A stretch of DNA of 64,000 bases from Streptomyces sp. GQFP (GCF_021545335.1 NZ_CP089312.1:3100001-3164000), one strand, 5' to 3'; positions 17,959 to 26,933 are shown, counted from the stretch's first letter. The notes: generated by a model from the letters alone, not told the origin. A program made the numbers and translations.

Positions 17959-18010
17959 GTCCTCAAACGCCGGACGGGCTGACTACCCAGCCCGTCCGGC
18001 GTTTGAGGAC
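17959..18010. terminator. 23-base-pair inverted repeat, bidirectional terminator
   Basis: Perfect 23-base stem (gtcctcaaacgccggacggg ending ctg) with a six-base loop between the convergent folP2-like and LOG genes. The sequence (cctcaaacgccggacggg) is a common dispersed streptomycete inverted repeat. Flanking gggggctgccgccccc and gggggcgcagcccccag blocks add further hairpins. Confidence 0.85.
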
Positions 18011-18110
18011 GAGCGCGTTCAGCGCGATAGGGGGGTCTGGGGGCGCAGCCCCCAGGGATGGGAACGGGTAAGGGCGGCGGGGGCGAAGGAAACGCTGCTC
18101 AAGCCCAGCG

Positions 18111-18869
18111 CTAGCGTCCCGCCTCCTTCGACACCAGTGCCACCGCCTCGTCCACGTCGTCCGTGACGTGGAACAGCATCAGGTCCTTCTCCGAGGCCTT
18201 GCCCTGGGCGATCAGGGTGTTCGTGAGCCAGTCGATCAGGCCGCCCCAGTACTCGCTCCCGAACAGCACGATCGGGAAGCGTGTCACCTTCTGCGTCTGG
18301 ACCAGGGTCAGCGCCTCGAAGAGTTCGTCCAGGGTGCCGAGACCCCCGGGCAGGACCACGAAGCCCTGCGCGTACTTCACGAACATCATCTTGCGGACGA
18401 AGAAGTAGCGGAAGTTGAGGCCGATGTCGACGTAGGGGTTCAGCCCCTGCTCGAAGGGCAGCTCGATACCCAGCCCCACCGAGACGCCCTTCGCCTCGCA
18501 CGCACCCTTGTTGGCCGCCTCCATCGCCCCCGGGCCACCGCCTGTGATGACGGCAAAGCCCGCCTCCACCAGACCCCGGCCGAGGCGGACCCCCGCCTCG
18601 TACTCCGGCGAGTCCACCTTCGTACGCGCCGACCCGAACACACTGATCGCGGGCGGGAGTTCGGCGAGCGTGCCGAAGCCCTCGATGAACTCCGACTGGA
18701 TGCGCAGCACCCGCCAGGGGTCCGTGTGGACCCAGTCGGAGGGACCGCCCGCGTCGAGGAGACGCTGGTCGGTGGTGCTCGCCTGGACCTGCCCGCGCCT
18801 GCGCAGCACCGGTCCGAGCCGCTGCTCCTCCGGTGGCTGCTTGCTGCCCTCGGGGTTGCCGGTAGCCAT
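18111..18869 (-). CDS. LOG family protein (TIGR00730), cytokinin-riboside phosphoribohydrolase-like
   Basis: 252 residues from the ATG at 18869 (GGAAGGGAG upstream). Rossmann-like fold with ISVFGSART near 75-83, TGGGPGAMEAANKGA near 109-123, and the diagnostic PGGLGTLDE motif at 174-182. The family releases free bases from nucleoside 5'-monophosphates and was long misnamed lysine decarboxylase. It matches mycobacterial Rv1205, which makes adenine-type cytokinins. It lies 115 bases downstream of dapE on the same strand and is probably in the same transcript. Confidence 0.92.
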   Translation of the reverse strand: MATGNPEGSKQPPEEQRLGPVLRRRGQVQASTTDQRLLDAGGPSDWVHTDPWRVLRIQSEFIEGFGTLAELPPAISVFGSARTKVDSPEYEAGVRLGRGLVEAGFAVITGGGPGAMEAANKGACEAKGVSVGLGIELPFEQGLNPYVDIGLNFRYFFVRKMMFVKYAQGFVVLPGGLGTLDELFEALTLVQTQKVTRFPIVLFGSEYWGGLIDWLTNTLIAQGKASEKDLMLFHVTDDVDEAVALVSKEAGR

Positions 18870-18984
18870 GGCCGCTCCCTTCCTCCGCTTGCTGTGGTTC
18901 CACCTCAGCGTAGATCTCCGCCGGTTACGGACGGGGGACGTGAGCATGTCCGCCATGAAGCGCCGTCCCGGCCTTCCTGTGTGG

Positions 18985-20064
18985 TCAGGACGTCAGCCAG
19001 GCCCGCAGTCGTTCCTCGCCCGCCAGGATCTTTCCGGTTTCCACCCGTTCGTCCCGCTTGTGCGCCAAGTGGGGGTTCCCGGGGCCGTAGTTGACGGCCG
19101 GGATGCCGAGCGCGCTGAAGCGCGACACGTCCGTCCAGCCGTACTTGGGCTGCGGGGTGCCGCCCACCGCCTCGATGAAGGCCGCCGCGGCCGGGTGGGA
19201 GAGACCCGGCAGGGCCGCGCCGCTGTGGTCGTCCACCACGAACTCCGTCACCCCGCAGTCCGCGAAGACCTCCCGCACGTGCGCCAGCGCCTCCTCCTCC
19301 GAACGGTCGGGCGCGTAGCGGAAGTTGACCGTCACCACGCACTCGTCGGGGATGACGTTGCCCGCCACCCCGCCCCCGATCCGGACCGCGTTGAGCCCCT
19401 CCCGGTACTCCAGGCCGTCGATCACCGGGTAACGCGGCTTGTACGAGGCCAGCTTGGCCAGGATCGGGGCCGCCGCGTGGATCGCGTTGGAGCCCATCCA
19501 GCTGCGCGCCGAGTGGGCCCGCTCGCCCGCCGTCTTCAGCAGCACCCGCAGCGTGCCCTGGCAGCCGCCCTCCACCTGGCCGTCGGACGGTTCGAGGAGC
19601 ACCGCGAAGTCCCCCTCCAGCCACTCCGGGTGGGCCTCGGCGACATGCTTGAGCCCGTTCAGTTCGGCCGCGACCTCTTCCTGGTCGTAGAAGACGAACG
19701 TGAGGTCCCTGTTCGGCGCCGGCACCGTGGCCGCGATCCGCAGCTGCACCGCGACCCCCGACTTCATGTCGCACGTCCCGCAGCCCCACAGCACCCCGTC
19801 CTCGTCGAGCCGCGAGGGGACGTTGTCGGCGATCGGCACCGTGTCGATGTGGCCGGCCAGGATCACGCGTTCCGTGCGGCCCAGGTTCGTCCGGGCGACG
19901 ACGTTGTTGCCGTACCGCTCGACCGTGAGGTGCGGCAGGGCACGCAGAGCCGTCTCGATCGCGTCCGCGAGGGGCTTCTCGCTGCCGCTCTCCGAGGGGA
20001 AGTCGACGAGCCACGCGGTCAGGCGAGCGGCGTCCAGCGTGAGGTCAAGCGGTGTGTCGGCCAT
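18985..20064 (-). CDS. dapE: Succinyl-diaminopimelate desuccinylase
   Basis: 359 residues from the ATG at 20064. M20 zinc peptidase family: first metal site ILAGHIDTVP, bridging Asp in GCGTCDMKSG, the general-base pair in DQEEVAAELNG, and a dimerisation domain with WMGSNAIHAAAPIL. It hydrolyses N-succinyl-LL-diaminopimelate to LL-diaminopimelate for lysine and peptidoglycan. The gene for the preceding step (dapC) lies 2 kb away on the same strand, separated by two plus-strand genes. The actinobacterial subfamily of DapE is typically this length. Confidence 0.93.
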   Translation of the reverse strand: MADTPLDLTLDAARLTAWLVDFPSESGSEKPLADAIETALRALPHLTVERYGNNVVARTNLGRTERVILAGHIDTVPIADNVPSRLDEDGVLWGCGTCDMKSGVAVQLRIAATVPAPNRDLTFVFYDQEEVAAELNGLKHVAEAHPEWLEGDFAVLLEPSDGQVEGGCQGTLRVLLKTAGERAHSARSWMGSNAIHAAAPILAKLASYKPRYPVIDGLEYREGLNAVRIGGGVAGNVIPDECVVTVNFRYAPDRSEEEALAHVREVFADCGVTEFVVDDHSGAALPGLSHPAAAAFIEAVGGTPQPKYGWTDVSRFSALGIPAVNYGPGNPHLAHKRDERVETGKILAGEERLRAWLTS

Positions 20065-20236
20065 GCCGACGACCCTAACGCGCCGTCCGGTCACGCCACC
20101 GCACAGCTCGGGAACAGCACCGGCACAGCACGGGCAGCGCCCCACACCGTCCCCTCACCCCCTTCCGACCACCCTCCGACCTCCCTCCTCGCCGAACACG
20201 GAAACCGCGGACCCTACTCTCCAGTACCTTGTACGG

Positions 20237-21193
20237 ATGCCGGAGCCGTCCCCCCACCACAAGCGTCGTGGCCGCCTCCTCCGTCGTGGGGCGTCCTTCC
20301 TGGTCCTGCTCGCCGTCGCGGGCTATCTCGCGGTGCAGTACGTCACCGGCGGGACCGGAGATCCGGCCTGCGAGGTCGTCTCGGCCGACGGTGACGGAAC
20401 CGCGTACGAGTTCACCCCCGAGCAGGCGGTCAACGCGGCGACGATCACCGCGGTCGGCACCGCGCGCGGGTTGCCCGAACGGGCCGTGGCCATCGCGCTG
20501 GCGACCGCCCTCCAGGAGTCGGGACTGCGCAACATCACCCACGGCGACCGGGATTCGCTGGGCCTGTTCCAGCAACGCCCCTCGCAGGGCTGGGGCACCG
20601 AGAAGGAGATCCTGGACCCGACCTACTCGGCGGGCGAGTTCTACGAGCATCTCGTCAAGGTCTCCGGCTATGAGCGCCTCCCGCTCACCGTGGCCGCGCA
20701 GCGCGTGCAGCGCAGCGGCTACCCGGAGGCGTACGCGAAGCACGAGCCGGACGCCACGCTGCTGGCGGCGGCCCTGACCGGCCGCGCGGCGGCCACCCTG
20801 ACCTGCCAGGGCCGCCTGGACACCACCCCGACCGGCGGCCCGGACGCCGTACGCGCGGCGCTCGTACGGGACTTCGGCCGCGATGTGCTCACCGTGGCCG
20901 CCGCGGAGGTGGGCCGCAAGACCGCCGCAACCCCCACACCCTCCCCCTCCTCGACCCCCCACTCCACCGTGACGCTTCCGGTGCCCTCGGACAGCGACAC
21001 GGCCGCCGGGACGACGGTCGAGCAGCGTGGCTGGCAGCTGGCGCACTGGGCGGTGGCGAACTCCTCCGCGCTGCACATCGAGAACGTCACGTACGCGGGC
21101 CGCCGCTGGACGGCCGGCAACACCGACAGCGAGTGGCGCCCGACGGGCACACGGGCGAGCTCGGACGTGGTCCTGATCGTCACCGCGCGGTAG
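20237..21193 (+). CDS. Membrane-anchored protein with a lysozyme-like fold
   Basis: 318 residues from the ATG at 20237. A basic N-terminus and one membrane helix (ASFLVLLAVAGYLAVQYV) place the rest outside the cell. Residues 60-200 hold a pattern seen in lytic-transglycosylase-like proteins: AIALATALQESGLRNI (Glu within a helix), then GDRDSLGLFQQRPSQGWG. A Thr/Pro/Ser linker near 235-265 leads to a small C-terminal domain ending VVLIVTAR. It may act on peptidoglycan, fitting the diaminopimelate neighbours. The C-terminal domain is unrecognised, and database names such as heavy-metal transporter would be unsupported. Confidence 0.78.
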   Translation: MPEPSPHHKRRGRLLRRGASFLVLLAVAGYLAVQYVTGGTGDPACEVVSADGDGTAYEFTPEQAVNAATITAVGTARGLPERAVAIALATALQESGLRNITHGDRDSLGLFQQRPSQGWGTEKEILDPTYSAGEFYEHLVKVSGYERLPLTVAAQRVQRSGYPEAYAKHEPDATLLAAALTGRAAATLTCQGRLDTTPTGGPDAVRAALVRDFGRDVLTVAAAEVGRKTAATPTPSPSSTPHSTVTLPVPSDSDTAAGTTVEQRGWQLAHWAVANSSALHIENVTYAGRRWTAGNTDSEWRPTGTRASSDVVLIVTAR

Positions 21194-21512
21194 TACGGGC
21201 AGGAGTGCGGGGAGTCCCCCGTACGGGTTACTCCTGCCGGGCCCCGGCAGGAGTCCGCCCGGGTTTTCGCCGAGTCACTCCCACATCCGCCCACTGTCCG
21301 TCAAAACCCTTGCGGACAAAGGGCTGTAGCGCGCCACAAGCATTCACCCGACTTTCGGACCGGGTGCCCTTTGCCCACTTTTATCCGCAGGCGATAATGC
21401 GACGCATTGCCAACTCTTTACATTCGGGCGCCGCAACCTTCAGGGGCCTTCGAGCGGTAGTCACTGCGTCCGAGTCCGGACGATCAACAGTCAACCGACA
21501 CTCAGGAGCATC
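21194..21512. promoter_or_regulatory. Intergenic region, relatively AT-rich, upstream of a small secreted protein
   Basis: 319 bases with no gene seen. The stretch 21300-21425 is richer in A/T than its surroundings (cacttttatccgcaggcg, aactctttacattcgg), as expected for a promoter. The hairpin-rich cactcctgccgggccccggcaggag at about 21230-21252 follows the previous gene and may terminate it. Confidence 0.4.
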
Positions 21513-21833
21513 ATGTCCCTTCCCCTGACCCGCCGGATCGCCCGTGCTGCGCTGCTCGTCGCAGCGGGAGCGGCAGCCGGGGTCGGTGCGGCCGGTTCCG
21601 CCAGCGCGGCGCCGGCCGGTCTGCCGGCCACCCCGAACCTCGGCGGTCTGACCGCCCTGGACACGGCGAACGTCGACGCGGTCACGAAGGCCGTGCCGAC
21701 GACGGCCGGCGGTGACGTCCTCGGCGACACCGCGAAGACCGCGACGAAGGGCGGCCTGCCGACGGACGCGCTCCCGACGAAGGGCCTGCCCGGCGCCGGC
21801 CAGCTGCCCCTGCAGGGCCTGCCGCTGGGCTGA
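21513..21833 (+). CDS. Small secreted protein
   Basis: 106 residues, ATG with CAGGAGC seven bases ahead. A clear Sec signal peptide spans residues 1-33 (basic RRIAR, hydrophobic AALLVAAGAAAGVGAAG, cleavage after SASA). The mature part is about 73 residues, Gly/Leu/Pro/Thr rich with a repeating GLP/KGLP pattern (DALPTKGLPGAGQLPLQGLPLG) and no cysteine. It looks unstructured. Similar proteins are widespread in streptomycetes but carry no proven function. A strong hairpin follows the stop. Confidence 0.75.
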   Translation: MSLPLTRRIARAALLVAAGAAAGVGAAGSASAAPAGLPATPNLGGLTALDTANVDAVTKAVPTTAGGDVLGDTAKTATKGGLPTDALPTKGLPGAGQLPLQGLPLG

Positions 21834-21859
21834 CCCGAGCGCGGTGACCAGGTGATGGC

Positions 21860-21892
21860 GGAGGGGCCCGGGGATCTTCCCCGGGCCCCTCC
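21860..21892. terminator. Bidirectional hairpin terminator
   Basis: Fourteen-base-pair perfect stem (ggaggggcccgggg / ccccgggcccctcc) with loop atctt, between the convergent small secreted protein gene and dapC. Confidence 0.85.
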
Positions 21893-21925
21893 GTCGTACA
21901 GCGGCACTGGCCCAGCAATGACTCT

Positions 21926-23020
21926 TTACAGGCGCGCGACCGCCGCCGCCACCCGCTCGTCCGTCGCCGTCAGGGCCACGCGGACGAAGGTCTCGCCCGC
22001 CGTGCCGTAGAAGTCGCCCGGTGCGACCAGGATGCCCAGGTCGGCGAGGTGGGCGACGGTGTCCCAGCAGGACTCCTCGCGGGTGGCCCACAGGTAGAGG
22101 CTGGCCTCGCTGTGCTCGATGCGGAAGCCGTGGCGTACGAGGGCCTCGCGCAGGGCCGTACGACGGGCCGTGTACCGCTCGCGCTGCTCGGCGACGTGTG
22201 TGTCGTCGCCGAGGGCGGCCACGACCGCCGCCTGGGTGGGCGCCGAGGTCATCATGCCGCCGTGCTTGCGGATCTGGAGGAGCGGGCCGAGGACCTCCGG
22301 GTCACCGGCGAGGAACGCCGCCCGGTAGCCGGCGAGGTTGGAGCGCTTGGAGAGGGAGTGGACGGACACGATCCCCTCGTACGAGCCGCCGCACACGTCC
22401 GGGTGCAGTACGGAGACCGGGTCCGCCTCCCAGCCCAGCTCGATGTAGCACTCGTCGGAGAAGATCAGCACGCCGTGCTCGCGGGCCCAGGCGACCGTCC
22501 GGGTCAGCTCCTCCTTGCTCAGCACCCGGCCCGTGGGGTTCGAGGGCGAGTTGAGCCAGAGGAGCTTCAGGTTGGTGGGGTCCAGCTCGGTCGGGTCGTC
22601 GTAGACCTCGTACTCGGCACGGGCCAGGCGGGCGCCCACCTCGTACGTCGGGTACGCGAGGCGCGGGTAGGCGACCTTGTCGCCCGGGCCCAGGCCCAGC
22701 TGGGTCGGGAGCCAGGCGACCAGTTCCTTCGAGCCGACGATCGGCAGGACGTGGCGGTGGGTGATGTCCCGGGCGCCGAGGCGTCGCTCGACCCAGCCGG
22801 TGAGCGCGTCGCGCAGCTCGGGCGTGCCCCAGACGGTCGGGTAGCCCGGCGAGTCGGCCGCCGCGACCAGCGCTTTCTGGATCAGCTCGGGGACCGGGTC
22901 GACCGGCGTGCCGACCGACAGATCGACGATGCCGTCCGGGTGCGCGGCGGCCGTCTTCTTGTACGGCTCCAGCTTGTCCCAGGGGAAGGCGGGGAGGCGG
23001 TCGGAGACTGCGGAGGACAC
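21926..23020 (-). CDS. dapC: Succinyldiaminopimelate transaminase
   Basis: 364 residues from the GTG at 23020; in-frame ATGs near 23077-23083 lie within the loop of the ferredoxin terminator and are unlikely starts. A fold-type I PLP aminotransferase: SPSNPTG near 175-181 and the PLP-lysine segment SLSKRSNLAGYR near 232-243. It converts N-succinyl-2-amino-6-ketopimelate to succinyl-diaminopimelate, the step before DapE. The arrangement with a 7Fe ferredoxin immediately upstream matches mycobacterial Rv1177-Rv1178. The ribosome-binding site is weak (GTGAG). Confidence 0.92.
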   Translation of the reverse strand: MSSAVSDRLPAFPWDKLEPYKKTAAAHPDGIVDLSVGTPVDPVPELIQKALVAAADSPGYPTVWGTPELRDALTGWVERRLGARDITHRHVLPIVGSKELVAWLPTQLGLGPGDKVAYPRLAYPTYEVGARLARAEYEVYDDPTELDPTNLKLLWLNSPSNPTGRVLSKEELTRTVAWAREHGVLIFSDECYIELGWEADPVSVLHPDVCGGSYEGIVSVHSLSKRSNLAGYRAAFLAGDPEVLGPLLQIRKHGGMMTSAPTQAAVVAALGDDTHVAEQRERYTARRTALREALVRHGFRIEHSEASLYLWATREESCWDTVAHLADLGILVAPGDFYGTAGETFVRVALTATDERVAAAVARL

Positions 23021-23052
23021 GATTACTGGCTCACTTTCGTACGTACGGCAAA

Positions 23053-23112
23053 CGCCTCGGTCCCGTACGGCGATCATGATCAAAGGCGATCAGGCCGTAC
23101 GGGACCGAGGCG
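23053..23112 (-). terminator. Terminator hairpin between fdxA and dapC
   Basis: A 19-base perfect inverted repeat (cgcctcggtcccgtacggc / gccgtacgggaccgaggcg) with a 22-base loop that contains the small palindrome gatcatgatc. It lies 22 bases after the ferredoxin stop and 33 bases before the dapC GTG. Confidence 0.75.
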
Positions 23113-23134
23113 GCGCGGGCTCTGCGGGCCGCTC

Positions 23135-23455
23135 TCAGCCGTTCTGCGGCGGCAGCGCGGCGATGAAGGGGTGATCGCGCTCGATCAGGCCCAGCTTGCT
23201 GGCGCCACCGGGCGAGCCGAGCTCGTCGAAGTACTCGACGTTCGCCTTGTAGTAGTCCTTCCACTCCTCCGGAGTGTCGTCCTCGTAGAAGATCGCCTCG
23301 ACCGGGCAGACCGGCTCACAGGCACCACAGTCGACGCATTCGTCCGGGTGGATGTACAAGGACCGGGAGCCCTCGTAGATGCAGTCGACCGGGCACTCTT
23401 CGATGCACGCCTTGTCCTTGACGTCGACACAAGGCTGCGCGATGACGTAGGTCAC
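23135..23455 (-). CDS. fdxA: 7Fe ferredoxin
   Basis: 106 residues. The cysteine layout is that of a [3Fe-4S][4Fe-4S] ferredoxin: C9-x7-C17-x3-C21, C25, then C40-x2-C43-x2-C46-x3-C50-Pro. C9, C17 and C50 should hold the 3Fe cluster and C21, C40, C43 and C46 the 4Fe cluster. The C-terminal extension (EEWKDYY, FDELGSPGGASK) is typical of actinobacterial FdxA/FdxC. It is a low-potential electron carrier whose partners (P450 or reductase) are not in the window. It is separated from dapC by a strong hairpin. Confidence 0.95.
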   Translation of the reverse strand: MTYVIAQPCVDVKDKACIEECPVDCIYEGSRSLYIHPDECVDCGACEPVCPVEAIFYEDDTPEEWKDYYKANVEYFDELGSPGGASKLGLIERDHPFIAALPPQNG

Positions 23456-23596
23456 GCTGTCGTTCCTCCTCGATAGGGCGCTGGCGAGCCGTCTTCAGGC
23501 CCCGCCACCTGGCGCGCGGGAGCGCGGCGTCGTCGATGCCCGCACCTAGTATCTCCGTTCCTGGGCATGATCCATACAGGAGGGGTGAACTGACCT

Positions 23597-24595
23597 GTGG
23601 AAATCTCTGCCGCCGGCCGTCTCGAGGTCCGTATCACCGCTGCTGACGTGGGCAAACGTGTCTCCGTTCGACGACTGAACGAAGAAGTCACCGATAGTGA
23701 GAAGTTCACCGACACGGTGGGTGTTCTCACATCATGGGACGAAGTCGCGGGTGTGCTTCTGATCACACGGCGCGACGGCGAGCGCGTCCGGGTCGCGGCA
23801 GCGTCCCTGGTCGCGGGCAAAGTGGTCCCGGCGGCCCCCGCCCGCCGGCGCGGTCCCGCCGCCTCGTACGAGGAGCTGGCGCGGGTCTCCGCGCGGTCCT
23901 GGCAGCCCGTGGAGAGCGAGCGTCTCGGTGAGTGGGAGCTGCGGGCGGCCTCCGGGTTCACGCGGCGGGCGAACTCCGTGCTGCCGCTCGGCGACCCGGG
24001 CCTGCCGCTCGGCGAAGCGCTGACCGCCGTACGCCGCTGGTACGCCGATCGTGGCCTCCCCGCGTACGTCCAGACCGCGACCGGCGCCGAGGGGACGCAG
24101 GAGGTGCTGTGCGCGGAGCTGGAGGAGCGCGGGTGGACGCGTGAGGTGACGGCCGAGCTGTGGGTCGGCGGGCTGGCGCCCGTCGCCGACCGGGGGGATC
24201 CGGACCGGGTGGTGCTGTCCCGGGAGGCCGATGAGGCATGGCTCTCGCGGTATCAGCGCAAGGGGGTGAGCGAGGTGGCGCTGGCGGTGTTGGGGAGCGG
24301 CCCGTCGGTGTGGTTCGCGACCGTGCCCGGGGGTGAGGGCGAGCCGCCCGCCGCCATCGGGCGGTGTGTCGTGGACGGGCGGTGGGCCGGGTTCGGGGCG
24401 GTCGAGGTGGACCCCGGACGACGACGGCAGGGGCTGGCCACGGCTGTCATGGCCGCGTTGGCCGGGCGAGCCCTTGAGGAGGGGGCGTCGGCCGCCTGGC
24501 TCCAGGTGGAGGCCGACAACGCGGGGGCGCGGGCGCTGTACGCCGGGACGGGATTCGGAGCGCATCACTCCTACCACCACTATCGATCGGTGTGA
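23597..24595 (+). CDS. GNAT family N-acetyltransferase
   Basis: 332 residues from a GTG start (protein begins MEISAAGRLEVR). The N-terminal 85 residues are a small beta-barrel-like domain (VGKRVSVRRL, then GVLLITRRDGERVRV). The C-terminal half is a GNAT fold with an acetyl-CoA loop RRRQGLATAVMAALAGRAL, then QVEADNAGARALYAGTGF. The substrate is unknown. The N-terminal domain plus GNAT arrangement is found across streptomycetes and mycobacteria. It overlaps or abuts the SirB1-like gene (18 bases to its ATG), suggesting co-transcription. Confidence 0.88.
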   Translation: MEISAAGRLEVRITAADVGKRVSVRRLNEEVTDSEKFTDTVGVLTSWDEVAGVLLITRRDGERVRVAAASLVAGKVVPAAPARRRGPAASYEELARVSARSWQPVESERLGEWELRAASGFTRRANSVLPLGDPGLPLGEALTAVRRWYADRGLPAYVQTATGAEGTQEVLCAELEERGWTREVTAELWVGGLAPVADRGDPDRVVLSREADEAWLSRYQRKGVSEVALAVLGSGPSVWFATVPGGEGEPPAAIGRCVVDGRWAGFGAVEVDPGRRRQGLATAVMAALAGRALEEGASAAWLQVEADNAGARALYAGTGFGAHHSYHHYRSV

Positions 24596-24612
24596 GAGGG
24601 CACGGGCCTGGT

Positions 24613-25464
24613 ATGCGTTTCCCTCATCCCCCGCCGTATCCCCCGGGACCCGAACGGTCCGCCGAGTTGCGCGCTCTCTTCGCCGACGAGGCCCGGTCCG
24701 AGCGGCCCGATCTGACGACGCTGTGCCTGCTGATGGGCGGGGTCGCGGACCGGGCGCTGGACGAGGCCGGTGTCGACGCCGTCCAGATGGAACTCGACCG
24801 GCTGGCCGGGCAGTTGCCGTTCCGGCCGGGCGGGCCGCGTTCCTGGGCGACGGCGCTGCACGAGCTGTTGGGCGAGCGTCTCGGCTTCCGGGGCAGCCCG
24901 GCCGACTATCAGCGGCTGGAGTCCTCGCTGCTGCACGAAGTGGTGGTACGGCGGCGGGGGTTGCCGATTCTGCTGTCCGTGCTGTGGATGGAGGTCGCGC
25001 GGCGGGCGGGGGCGCCGGTGTACGGGGTCGCGCTGCCCGGGCACTTCGTCGTGGGGTTCGGACCCGTCGACCAGCAGGTCTTGGCCGATCCCTTCGACGG
25101 GGGGCGGGTGTTGAGCGGGGGCGACGCGGAGTTGCTGGTGGCCGGGGCGACCGGGGAGGCGTTGGATCCGTCGATGCTGGTGCCGGCGGATCCGTTGGAT
25201 GTGATGCTGCGGGTGCTGAACAACATTCGGGCGTGGGCGGCGGCGCGGCCGGAGCGGTCGGAAGTGTCGTTGTGGGCGGTGGAGTTGGCGCTGCTGCTGC
25301 CTTCGCATCCGGCTCGGCTGCGGTACGAGCGGGCTCAGTTGCTGGTGGGGCGGGGGGAGTTCCTGGTGGGGGCGGCCGAGCTGGAGCAGTACGCGGAGGT
25401 TGTCGAGGCGGGGGCCGAGCGGGTTCGGGGACAGGCTCGGGCGGCTCGGGCCCGGTTGAACTGA
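24613..25464 (+). CDS. SirB1/transglutaminase-like family protein
   Basis: 283 residues from the ATG at 24613; a GTG at 24592 would overlap the GNAT stop. The central domain fits the SirB1 N-terminal transglutaminase-like family: VVRRRGLPILLSVLWMEVARR, then the His-containing ALPGHFVVGF, and a conserved Asp in LADPFDGG. A TPR-like helical C-terminus includes LRVLNNIRAW. No catalytic Cys is obvious in the usual place, so enzymatic activity is doubtful. The biological role of the family is unknown. Confidence 0.85.
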   Translation: MRFPHPPPYPPGPERSAELRALFADEARSERPDLTTLCLLMGGVADRALDEAGVDAVQMELDRLAGQLPFRPGGPRSWATALHELLGERLGFRGSPADYQRLESSLLHEVVVRRRGLPILLSVLWMEVARRAGAPVYGVALPGHFVVGFGPVDQQVLADPFDGGRVLSGGDAELLVAGATGEALDPSMLVPADPLDVMLRVLNNIRAWAAARPERSEVSLWAVELALLLPSHPARLRYERAQLLVGRGEFLVGAAELEQYAEVVEAGAERVRGQARAARARLN

Positions 25465-25505
25465 AGTCCCTTGTGAACTGAAGTGCCCTTGTGCGGCAGG
25501 GCGGT

Positions 25506-26903
25506 TCAGCTCACCTCGATGTGGTCCAGTTCGGCGTAGAGGTCGCCCTTGGACAGGCTGAGGGTGTTCCAGCCGGTGCGCAGCGGCACGGTCCGGACGG
25601 CCGTCTGCCAGTTGTCCCAGGCGGTGTGGGGATAGAGCACCGTACCGGCGTCGGTACCGTCGACGGACAGTCGGTGGGTGGCGGCGGCCGGCTTTCCCGC
25701 CGGGTCCAGTGAGCCGTTCGCGTAGCGCACGGACAGGGTGTGCGGTCCCGCGGACGCGGCGAACACCCGGAACTCGACACGGCTGTCCGGGTGGTCGATG
25801 TACCCGACCGCCCTGCCGCCGGACGCCTCGGGGGCGTCACGGACGACGACGTTGTTCAACCGCGCCCGCTCCGCCTCGTGGACGACCTTGCTGCCGCGCA
25901 CCACCGGATGTCCGTCGGCCCAGCCCAGATCGGCCCGGTACAGGGTCCGGACACCTCCGCGCCAGCCGTGCAGGACGATGTGGTCGCGGCCGTCGGGCCC
26001 CTCGACCACGTCCTGTCCCCCGGGGCCCTGGACGGCGCCGGAGAAGCTGTCCGTCGACATGAGGGGGCGGGGGGCCTTGGTGTAGGGGCCGGTGAGATGC
26101 GGGGACACGGCGTAGCCGGTCGCGTAGGCGCTGGTGTCGTAGGCGTTCGCGGAGTACAGGAGGACGTAGTGCCCCGCGCGTTTGACCAGGGTGGGTGCCT
26201 CCACGAGGCGGCCCTCCCAGGACTGGTCCTGGCGGATCAGCCGGACCGGGTCCCCGGTGAGGCGGGTGCCGTCCCACGTGGTGGGCTGGAGGTGCAGCCA
26301 GGTGTCCTGGCCGAGGTGGCAACAGTTGCCGTCGTTCTTCCACAGCAGGTAGCGCCGCCCGTCCTCGGTGTAGGTCGAGGCGTCGATGGCGCCGCCCTCG
26401 CGCGCGGGGCAGACGAGGGGGGTCTCGCCGGTCGGGCGGAAGGGGCCATCCGGCGCGGTGGCCCGTGCCACACCGATGCACTGTCTGCCGCTCGCCCGGT
26501 CGCGGGCGGTGTACTGCATGGTGAAGCCCGCGCCGTCGTCGAACACTTCCGGCGCCCAGACGAGTTCGGACCGGGGAGCCGCCCAGGAGCCGGGGTCGGG
26601 CAGCATGTCACGGTCGTCGACCGTCCAGTGCCGCAGGTCGCGCGAGGTGGCGTGCTGGATGTGGCGGGGGCCGCTGTTGGTGGCGTAGGCGTGGTAGACG
26701 GCGCCGACCTTGACGATGTCCGGGTCCGCGAAATCGCGGTCGACGACGACCGAGGGCGAACCGTCCACGGCCGGTGGCGCGACGGCCGTATGTCCCGAGG
26801 GCGGGTCCAGGACCAGGGCCAGGCAGAGGAGGGCCGCGAGAGACGCGAGTCGTCTCCCCAGCCGGCGGGTCATGTGGGAGGGGAACGTCTGACGGGAGGG
26901 CAT
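25506..26903 (-). CDS. Secreted GH43 glycoside hydrolase with C-terminal carbohydrate-binding domain
   Basis: 465 residues with an N-terminal signal peptide (TRRLGRR, then LASLAALLCLALVL). The five-bladed propeller domain has the GH43 residues: catalytic base in DFADPDIV (D60), modulator in GAIDAST (D174) and acid in VEAPTLV (E235), plus WAPEVF. The family cleaves arabinan or xylan side chains. From about residue 340 a CBM35/CBM6-like domain follows (HEAERARL, YIDHPDSRVEF, LSVRYANGS, ELDHIEVS). That domain is a close paralogue of the outer domain of the adjacent membrane regulator. The enzyme probably attacks plant polysaccharide. Confidence 0.9.
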   Translation of the reverse strand: MPSRQTFPSHMTRRLGRRLASLAALLCLALVLDPPSGHTAVAPPAVDGSPSVVVDRDFADPDIVKVGAVYHAYATNSGPRHIQHATSRDLRHWTVDDRDMLPDPGSWAAPRSELVWAPEVFDDGAGFTMQYTARDRASGRQCIGVARATAPDGPFRPTGETPLVCPAREGGAIDASTYTEDGRRYLLWKNDGNCCHLGQDTWLHLQPTTWDGTRLTGDPVRLIRQDQSWEGRLVEAPTLVKRAGHYVLLYSANAYDTSAYATGYAVSPHLTGPYTKAPRPLMSTDSFSGAVQGPGGQDVVEGPDGRDHIVLHGWRGGVRTLYRADLGWADGHPVVRGSKVVHEAERARLNNVVVRDAPEASGGRAVGYIDHPDSRVEFRVFAASAGPHTLSVRYANGSLDPAGKPAAATHRLSVDGTDAGTVLYPHTAWDNWQTAVRTVPLRTGWNTLSLSKGDLYAELDHIEVS

Positions 26904-26933
26904 GGGGCGGTCCCTTGGGATCAGGGGGCGGAA

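Noticed and set aside
17959..18010. Large inverted repeat as an insertion sequence end
   Set aside because: No transposase nearby; the position between convergent genes and the common streptomycete sequence fit a terminator.
23072..23083. ATG starts for dapC near 23077-23083
   Set aside because: They lie in the loop of the ferredoxin terminator hairpin; the GTG at 23020 is more plausible.
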